DNA of 64,000 nt from Sanghuangporus weigelae (taxonomy: Eukaryota > Basidiomycota > Agaricomycetes > Hymenochaetales > Hymenochaetaceae): NCBI GenBank assembly GCA_033182465.1, contig CP137324.1, positions 2,108,001 through 2,172,000 of the forward strand, written 5' to 3'. Positions 56,949-64,000 of the stretch are shown here, piece by piece (the stretch's first letter is position 1; the number at the start of each line of letters is the position of its first letter). A program made the position numbers and the translations under genes. A model generated the notes under the pieces. The model saw nothing but the letters and a program-made list of their open reading frames with translations. It was not told the DNA's origin and ran no database searches.

Positions 56949-59383
56949 TTAGATTTCAAGGAAGGGAATGCTGAAGCCATATCCAAGAGTCTTTCCCTCG
57001 GCGCTCTTAGGATCGATTTCGGCGCGGATACAGATGTCGAGAGCATACTTCCGCGTGGTTCCGTCCCGTGGAGCAGCTGCCGAAGGATGGTCCACGCCAC
57101 CTGTTTGGTGGTGTGCGACTATCATGTCCTCCGTGTTCCCTCCAGGTTTCGCGCCCTCCTGTCCTTCGCTTTCTACATGGCCATTGGCAATCCTGCTCTC
57201 CTTCTCTATTCCCTCATTCTCTGTTGGCGCCCTTGCATCTCTACTGTGCAACCTATTCGCACTGAGTCCAGCATGCTCTGTTATGATACAATAGTTCCTT
57301 GCCGGTAGCGTGGTACGATTCACTCGGTTCGCCTTCCCATCAGGATTCTGATAGAAAAGCGTCATGAGGTTCTCGTCCGTAGTGCCATCGAGATGGTGCA
57401 GTTTATTGCGCTTGTCGAGCAAGTTTGCAATAGCGTTTGGTGGTGGCGTGTTCGTTATGGCGCTTGAGACAATGTTGACCATGTAGCGCGGGTCTTTGTT
57501 CTATGGTTAATCTGCATCAGAATCCTGGCCGACGAAGTTCCGGGTATTGAGAAACCAACGTACTTGTGGAATTCCCAGCGAGGCCTTGGAAAAGAATCGG
57601 CCGATTGCCGCGAGGTGAACGTCCCCACTCAAAATGGTTACCCGAACTTGCTTGTCTCTGGCGAACCTCTGCAGGCGCTTTACGAATGCGTTTCGTTCCT
57701 TCTTGTGAGGATGGGCACACCAGTGGTCGTTCAAATCGTCTAGCAACTCAGCTGACCCGTCGAACTTGTTGAACACGCCGCCCGCGACACCGAAAACCTT
57801 GTTCAGCCATCGAATGAGCGTAACGGTATGCGTATTGAGGAGATGCTCGAGCCAGACAAGGCGCGGGTAAGCAATCGGCACTCCTAATAGTAGTATCAGG
57901 TGATTCGTCTGACCGCGGACGATTTCTTTGTCTAAACGTGCGAACATGGTGTCGTATGTACTATCATAGCACACCCTTTCGAGCGTCCTGTCGACACGGC
58001 AATCGAGTCCATAGAAGGCGATACGCTTGCCTAGACTCGTACAGATCGAGCGGGAGTATTCTTGGATATAGGGGCCTTTCTCGGTGCCTAAGACCCAGGT
58101 TGGGTCTTCCCGTTCCTCGCCTTTAGGCGGAGTGTGCTGTTGGAACAGCATGTAATACTTCCAAGCCACGGCTCCGATACCAAGGAAGATCGGCGCTCGC
58201 ATCCATTTGTCTTCGTATGAGCCGAAGCCATCCTGGAGTCATAAGTCAGATTCAGCGTTATTACATACGAGGAAGAATCCGTACAATAATGTCATGATCG
58301 TCAAACAGTTGTAGGGCTTAGATCATACAGAAACGTAAGTCAGATGACTCTAACATATCAGACTTTAACTTACAAGGAATAGACGCAGCAGCCTCACAGA
58401 ACGGTTCTGCACTGTACCACTCGCAATAATTCTTGAAATACCTTGGTCACGAGGATCCTTCATCAGCATCTTTCGCACCACGCGCAAACGACAAGGGACT
58501 TGACTATACCAATCGTCCAAATCTTCCCCAAGCTTTTCCGTCATGGGCATCTTTGCTCTTTTTCGAGGTGACTTGACTTCAGCCCAGCCCCGCAGTGGCC
58601 CCTTCGTCCGGACTGCATCAGAGTAGACCTATGGAAATCTGAGGTTAGTCTCGCGTAACTTCAAGTTCTCGGTATGGCATACCTGGTCGCCGCCGCCGAT
58701 CATAACGTGCAAAGGTTGTTCGGAGTGGACTACCATCACATATTAGGACGGATTTTCTGGAAATGAAATGGGGGGAATGCGAGATACGTACCACGCATGA
58801 CATCCTTCCAAAGCACCGGACCTGCAAACGTTCCCTCTTTAACGCCCAGAGAAAAGCCGTTACAGGAATGGAATAGTATGCGCATCGTCTCGTCTTTGGC
58901 TGGGACCCAGAAGGCGAATTCATTTTCGTCCGGATGATCGTCTTCATCCTGGCCATTGCTATGGAGCTCCATTACTCCCGTTTCATCATCCTTTCCCTTC
59001 TCATGCACCACAGCTTTATCGCGCGGGAGCCCGATTCTATACCCGACCCTCGTATCTTCCCCATCCTTCAACGGCACAGAGATGTTAAATCTCCAGAACG
59101 TCCTCCCATTCTCCGAAAGCAAGTTTGTGGCGGATGGCGCTTTATGACCGCCCAGCGTTGGTTGGATGCAGAGCGTAGGTGGTTCGGAAGGTAAGCCGCG
59201 TAGGACAACAAGTATGGAGCCATTCCATGTTGAGGTTGTGTGATCTATGTACGTATATCTGCGTTATGAAAGAATAGGAGAGCATCGTCAGCCCATTCTG
59301 AGTGAGATAAAGACCAACGTCAAGTCATGCGCGCACCTGACCAACGGTCCACAAAGTATTTTTCTCTCGCCACTTTCGCTCAT
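56949..59383 (-). CDS. PhoD-like metallophosphatase family protein
   Basis: The minus-strand gene starts at 59,383 (MSESGERKILCGPLVR), with a first intron of about 120 nt ending in CGCAG, and stops at 56,949-56,951 (FSIPFLEI). The N-terminal beta-sandwich contains CGPLVRYTYID and FWRFNISVPL. The metallophosphatase core has the metal-binding GGDQVYSD near 58,690 and TILSGDVHLAAIG near 57,620. A long middle part (WKYYMLFQQHTPP, YGLDCRVDRTLE) and a C-terminal region with VNIVSSAITNTPPPN complete the fungal PhoD_2-like layout. These proteins hydrolyse phosphomonoesters or phosphodiesters with bound metals; the fungal substrate is unknown. No signal peptide, so probably intracellular. Six or so short introns are present. 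Confidence 0.85.
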
Positions 59384-59819
59384 GGCGGTCGCGATGAAAA
59401 TGATGGTGAAAGAAAGCAAGAAAAATGCAAGACATTATAGGAGGCAAGTCCTCTTTTGCGGTCAGCTAACCCCGCCCCGCAAGAGATTTGAGACCGGACC
59501 AAGTCAACTTACGGTGATGACGAAAGCCAAGAGGAGTTTTCAATTCAATCTAAGGAAATAATAATCTGGGCCCGTGACTTTCGGGCCTCTTGTACTCAAA
59601 AAACACAATAAAACAAACATGTCTCCGTGTTTACTCAAAACATTTTTGCGTGTTCACGATCCATCCCTGAATTCACCTTTCGATATCTGCTTTCATATCC
59701 CAATGTGAATGAGATAAATCAGTGCAGAAATGGTCCGGGAATGTTGCAAAGGTCAATTTTGAGCACCTTTCTCTTTTCTTTTTTTTCCTGACCTCAGAGT
59801 TTGCTGTACAGCTCCAGAG
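59384..59819. other. Intergenic, AT-rich
   Basis: Upstream of the PhoD-like gene. It holds a short non-credible frame up to 59,561, then AT-rich sequence leading into repeats. No gene is seen. Confidence 0.4.
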
Positions 59820-60120
59820 GATGCTCTAATATACTCCAGTACATTTTTCATGATTCTTCGTGCATGAATCTGGCCAGGAATAGCTCTTTTAGGAGCCTGA
59901 CGACTCAGTGAGAGAATGCTCAGTTTTGAGCAGTTCTAGCATGCCCCAGCTATGCATTTTTAACTTACAACTAAATTCATCTCAATTGAGTTTGAAAATT
60001 CATAATAAAGTCATCTTATCACTTTGCACTGTTCTGGGGAATTGTGCAGCAAGTTCTGAGGGCAGGACAATATGAAGGAGAGGAAGATGCTTAAAAATGG
60101 ACTTTTACAACATTCTGAGA
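59820..60120. repeat. Diverged relative of the palindrome arm
   Basis: Ordered matches to the right palindrome arm (about 34,615-34,900): TGCATGAATCTGGCC, AGTTTTGAG, GCATG(G/C)C, TTCA-x-CTCAA, AATTCAT-x-x-TAA, TTATCA, CTGG-x-GGGA, and AAGGA-x-AGG. Spacing is similar. Only one arm is seen here, so this copy is not palindromic. Confidence 0.5.
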
Positions 60121-60178
60121 TCATTTCTTTTCTCTCATGCAAAACTGAATATAGAAGCAGAGATTACAGCTATAGCTA

Positions 60179-60816
60179 CAGGTGGGTACAAAAAGTCTTT
60201 GGCCCCCCTGTTTTAGGAAGGTAGATTTGCAGTAGATTTGCACCCCAATTTTAGTAAGTTGCATCAATCAAACCTTCATCTCGTGACACTTGCTCGTGCA
60301 TCTCCCTCCATTGTCCTTATCTGACAGCAGTTACAAAACATCTATTCATCTATGTACTGAAAATTTATAGGTGCATGTCTGTAGACTATTTAACTCTTTG
60401 AAAATGCAAAAATTACTTGATTTTAATAGCCAGTATTCCTTTCCTCTGCAAAAACAACTGCATCTACTTAGTTTGGCATTGACCTGACCTGTCTATTTAT
60501 CTGCTCGATTGTGAGGGCGTCCTAAGCTTCTCTTGTAGCAATTTTGAGCTCATCTATTGTTTCTGGTAGTATAGGACATGCACAGATGTTATTTTTCCAA
60601 TCAAACCAGACTAGTTCAATGGGACTGACATTAGGAGAGGTTGGAGGATATAGAAATTAGGGAATCTTGTTATTTCAAAGATATTGAATTGTTGCTCTGG
60701 CTATATGGCACCTTGCATTGTCCTGCTAAAATAGTATGCCTGGGTTGTAGAATTGAAGCCAATTGAAAACCAGAATTAAATGTGACAGCAGAACTTGTTC
60801 CTAGTACCATTGTAGG
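60179..60816 (-). mobile_element. Truncated Tc1-like (DD34E) DNA transposon
   Basis: The left end after a TA dinucleotide reads CAGGTGGGTACAAAAAG, typical of a Tc1/mariner terminal repeat. On the minus strand, transposase motifs remain: QQDNARCHIA (about 60,700-60,728) and SPNVSPIELVW (about 60,608-60,640), with 34 residues between the Asp and Glu. At least one stop lies between them. The N-terminal half and the other terminal repeat are missing; the sequence is cut at about 60,816. Inactive. Confidence 0.7.
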
Positions 60817-60906
60817 TCAGCGGTGTCGTATCTGAAGGCGCTACAGATGTCCGTCCTACTAAAGGTGCTGAATGTATGAAGTAACCTCCAAAAGCAAGAT
60901 GCCAAC
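60817..60906. repeat. Scrap shared with the LTR-block region near 13,640
   Basis: This 90-bp stretch matches about 13,640-13,735 (and its duplicate near 26,030-26,125), including GTCCGTCCTACTAA and GGTGCTGAATGTATGAAG. It is cut at both sides by the Tc1-like remnant and the Gypsy LTR. Its identity is unknown. Confidence 0.6.
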
Positions 60907-61326
60907 TGTTAGGCGGCAAGACTAACAGACATTGATCTTAAGGTGGCCAACACAATAACAAACAATAGGCTAGATGCGAGTTGCCAGGCGATCGCACACT
61001 ATATCGAAGTGAAGATAAGTAGAATTCAACAAACTAATAATACAAGAGTAGATACTTATGTCAAAGTGAAGGTAAGTAGAATAGTAAGACAAGGAAACGA
61101 AAGAGTCAAACTATCTACTTATATAGACTTCAAGTGCGTGAAAGGTCTACTCTAATAAGGAATCACATGATGAAGGAGTGGAGTGATTAGTGAGCATCTT
61201 AGTCAGAAGGAATAGATTTAGTCATAGTGAGTGAGTAAGGATGAATAAGCTATGGCAGAGCAAATGGGATTAGTAAAAATGGATGATGACATAAGAAAAG
61301 AAAAGGAAAATGGTCGAGTCCTAACA
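60907..61326 (-). repeat. Ty3/Gypsy LTR (3' LTR), 420 bp
   Basis: The ends TGTTAGG...CCTAACA are perfect inverted repeats. Immediately inside, the sequence TTACCCCCCC followed by TTTAAGG is a polypurine tract in minus-strand sense, which makes this the 3' LTR of a minus-strand element. Confidence 0.8.
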
Positions 61327-62894
61327 TTACCCCCCCTTTAAGGTTGAGCGTCCCAACCAACCACAATATCCTTCCACTGTTGTAAACTTATGCATGGTTC
61401 GAAGATGTTGGCGAGGTATTGATAATTTTCTTAGAGCATCTGAGTGCTTTCGATAAAATTCCTCAACGGCTTCCTTAGCATTATCTCCAATGTCTGATTC
61501 AGGTTGCCATGTTGCTTCATTGTATCTAACCTACTTGACAAGGTATTGGAGCTTTCCTCAATGTAGACGTGAGTCGAGTATTTCTTCAACCTCGTACTCT
61601 TCTTCATCTGACTATAATGGGTGGCAGCGGCGGAGGTTTCCTTTGAGACTCGAATGACGGTTCGATGGCTGGTTTAAGCAGAACTTCATTGAAGACAGGA
61701 TGAACTTGCCTCCAAGTGCGTGGTAGCTTAAGTCAGTAGGCACTCGCACCAACCTTCTCAACAATCTCGAAGGGGCCAAACTATTTATCATCCATCTTCT
61801 TCATCGGCCTTATTGTTTTGATGTTCTAGTCATCAAGGAAAACTTTGTCTCCTGCACTGTACTCCACTGACTTCCCAGCATGACGGTCATAAAAACATTT
61901 CATGTCTTCATTGGCCTTAGTTAGGTTGACTTGGGCGAGTTTATGAATGTCCTTGACATGCTTTGCAAAGTCTTCGGCCGACATGTTTAACAATAAAGTT
62001 TAAATGCAGTTGTTGTAAGCAAACTCTGCGAGCGCTAGCCAGTCCGCCCAATCTGATTGATGGTGATTGATGTATAGTCTCAGATACTGTTTGAGCTCCT
62101 GGTTGACTCACTCCGTCTGACCATCAGTTTATGGATGATACACCATCAAAGGGTTACCTTCGATACAAAGGAGCTTGTACAGCTCTTTCATCATCTTCGC
62201 ATCGAATTGGACACCTCGATCATAGATGATCTTCTTTGGCAACTCATGTAGATGGAAGACCTGGTCTCAATAGATGTGTGCTATACCTTCTGCCATCAGC
62301 TTTGTTGTTGTCGGGATTGCATGAATCTGTTTACTGAAACGATCAACCACAATGCATATTGCGTTGAAACCATTTGACTCTGGGAGTTCTCCAATCAGGT
62401 CAACCATGACAATCTGCCATGGCACCTCTGGTACCTCATTTGGATGCAAAACCTTCGCTCTCATTGTTCACAGAGCCTTTGTTCGCTGACGGCAATCACA
62501 CCCTTGCACATAGTTTAAGATGTTGACATACATGTTGGGCCACCAAAAGCTTCAGCTCAGCATAGACACCGTCTTATTAGCTTCTAGATGTCCTGCCAAT
62601 GTCAAATCATGACATTCCTTCATCGCAGCCTCCCTTACTGGTGTTGGTACAAAGATGTTCCAGAATTTCTTTGAATTCGTCGTTGACACCTTAACCGTCA
62701 CTTCCTTTGACCACATGCTGTCCTTGAACACTAATCCCGACGGTCCATCTCCAGCATCCATGCACTCCTGTGCCTTCTTGGTCTTCTCAACGAGTGAGTC
62801 CCTAGATGTCTCAAATGTTGCCCTGACCAGTTATTCATCCTTGATAAATGTGACATTCTTATTATCATGTTTGCCCTTATTATAGTCTGCACAT
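61327..62894 (-). mobile_element. Broken Ty3/Gypsy chromovirus, 3' part of pol
   Basis: On the minus strand the parts seen are, in order, the zinc-binding H2C2 region of integrase (about 62,550-62,760), the integrase core start (VPWQIVMVDLIGELP, near 62,400-62,440), and chromodomain-like sequence near 61,430-61,560 next to the 3' LTR. Family: chromovirus clade of Ty3/Gypsy. Only the 3' end remains, cut at 62,894 by another LTR element, and the reading frame is broken in several places. An old fossil. Confidence 0.75.
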
Positions 62895-64000
62895 TGTAGC
62901 GCACTGGCCCATCCTGTGCCAGTACACTTATACTATGGCTCCCTCTTACTGCAGATACCATATCCCAGCACTGCCTACACCTGAGAGTATAAGGGCACAC
63001 TCCTACTGCACTCGAGACACCAATTGAGTACGTTTCCACCTATTCCAGCACATGTACTGTACCGCGGCGCCTTCCTAAGGCCTAGATCAATCCGCCGATG
63101 GCTCTCCAACACTCAGACAGGTCTTCCGACGACTCCTACCCAGCACCAGGCACTATAGGACACATCCCTCAGTGACTACAGGCTGCCGATCTTATAATTT
63201 ACCGTATGTACAGCCTTGCAGCGACTCTAGATGCCTCCAAGTCGGCCCCCCATGGCGCCGATCAATGCGGCGGACACTCAGACATCCTTAGGTACCCTCG
63301 CCGATGCCTCCTACAGCTTACCAAGCAGTCCCCCATTGCCTAGGGAGCTATACATTGTCATATGTACTTACATGCCTCAGTACGACGTATCTGTTACCAG
63401 TCCGGCAGTCCCCCGCAGCACTGCCGCTCCGGCCACTCATATTAGTCACCAGTGATCACCCACACACTGCATTGAGTGCCGCCGATGCATCGGACACCTC
63501 AGGGACACTGACTGATGCGCCCCTTGTCTTATATACGTGATATTAGCCTCCGATCATCGGTTCTGACGTTTCCTGACTTCCCCCTGATGTGGCGGCCCCT
63601 ATTAGACCATGTATAGAAGGTAGGCATGTGGTACATCAGTGTACCAAGCCACCAACTCGCGCCACCAAGCCCAACTCCACTGGCGCCCATATTATTGCAG
63701 ATACTCAATATTTCATGCTATTGGATGCCCCCCTCACATTGCCGCTCTCAGATTTCACCTGGGCGCTCCGGCAGTGGCCCTTGGCAACCCAGATGACTCA
63801 GGAGATGTTGTCAGACAGTAGAACATGTCAGCGACAGTAGCAGAGTATATATAGAGCTTATATTAGCTTGTAGACGATAGCATAGCAGGAAGAGAGCATG
63901 TACCAGACCGAGCACCAGGGTTCGAGATATCCCTCACTCTGAGTCTTCCCTCCTCCCCCTTGACTATATACTACCCTTGACATCTCCTCTTGTTTGACTC
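62895..64000 (+). mobile_element. LTR of the unit-2/3 family, uninterrupted, running off the window
   Basis: It begins TGTAGCGCAC and continues to the window end. It is the inverse-orientation match to 19,102-19,631, 17,328-17,593 and 14,334-14,657, here contiguous. A TATATATAG box lies near 63,848. It was inserted into, or joined to, the Gypsy fragment. Its 3' end is outside the window, so a solo LTR and a fuller element cannot be told apart. Confidence 0.7.

Noticed and set aside
1-64000. CRISPR arrays, rRNA or tRNA genes, bacterial-type operons.
   Set aside because: None is visible. The direct repeats present are transposon or WD40 derived, and no cloverleaf with A and B boxes was recognised by eye.

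Overview
The window is nuclear DNA of a basidiomycete fungus, most likely an Agaricomycete. The signs are short introns of about 50-60 nt in almost every gene, FunK1-type protein kinases, a C2-NACHT-WD40 STAND (NLR-like) gene, a chromovirus-type Ty3/Gypsy fragment, and a tiny multi-exon Cys/His-rich protein of a kind I recall from these fungi. Assignments come from reading motifs and splice sites by eye; no database search was run.

The left half (1 to about 33,860) is a tandem array of a receptor-kinase module. From left to right it holds: the 3' end of FunK1 kinase A; a decayed C2-NACHT-WD40 gene (3,915-8,950); kinase B (9,697-12,350, with a 5-bp deletion near its start); a WD40-only remnant (19,958-21,335); kinase C (22,084-24,742, which reads as an intact five-exon gene); and a second WD40-only remnant (32,350-33,734). 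Units 2 and 3 are offset by exactly 12,392 bp over long stretches and differ only by scattered bases. In both, everything 5' of the WD40 block is replaced by a minus-strand LTR element carrying two nested solo LTRs, and both carry a 677-bp inverted-repeat element that is absent from the matching site in unit 1. The third WD40 block is a mosaic of copies 1 and 2.

From about 33,960 to 35,340 lies an insertion built around a near-perfect palindrome (two arms of about 515 bp, 46-bp spacer). Then comes a housekeeping block in ordinary single copy: a cytochrome b5/acyl-CoA dehydrogenase fusion (-), an ankyrin-repeat protein (-), a POT1-like telomere OB-fold protein (+), the APC/C subunit Cdc16/Apc6 (-), a paraoxonase-like beta-propeller (+), an 81-residue four-exon Cys-rich protein (+), an XLF/Nej1-like end-joining factor (-), an FHA/G-patch protein (+), and a PhoD-like metallophosphatase (-). 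Two head-to-head pairs (Apc6/paraoxonase and XLF/FHA-G-patch) share intergenic regions of about 300-330 bp.

The right end (59,800-64,000) is a transposon graveyard: a diverged relative of the palindrome arm, a truncated Tc1-like DD34E transposon, a scrap shared with the LTR block of units 2 and 3, a broken chromovirus with its 3' LTR, and a further LTR of the family found in units 2 and 3, running off the window.

The most interesting system-level idea is that the STAND receptor and the FunK1 kinase are duplicated together as one head-to-tail module, with one intact kinase and two seven-repeat WD40 blocks surviving from it. That the two proteins act together is an inference, not something the sequence proves.
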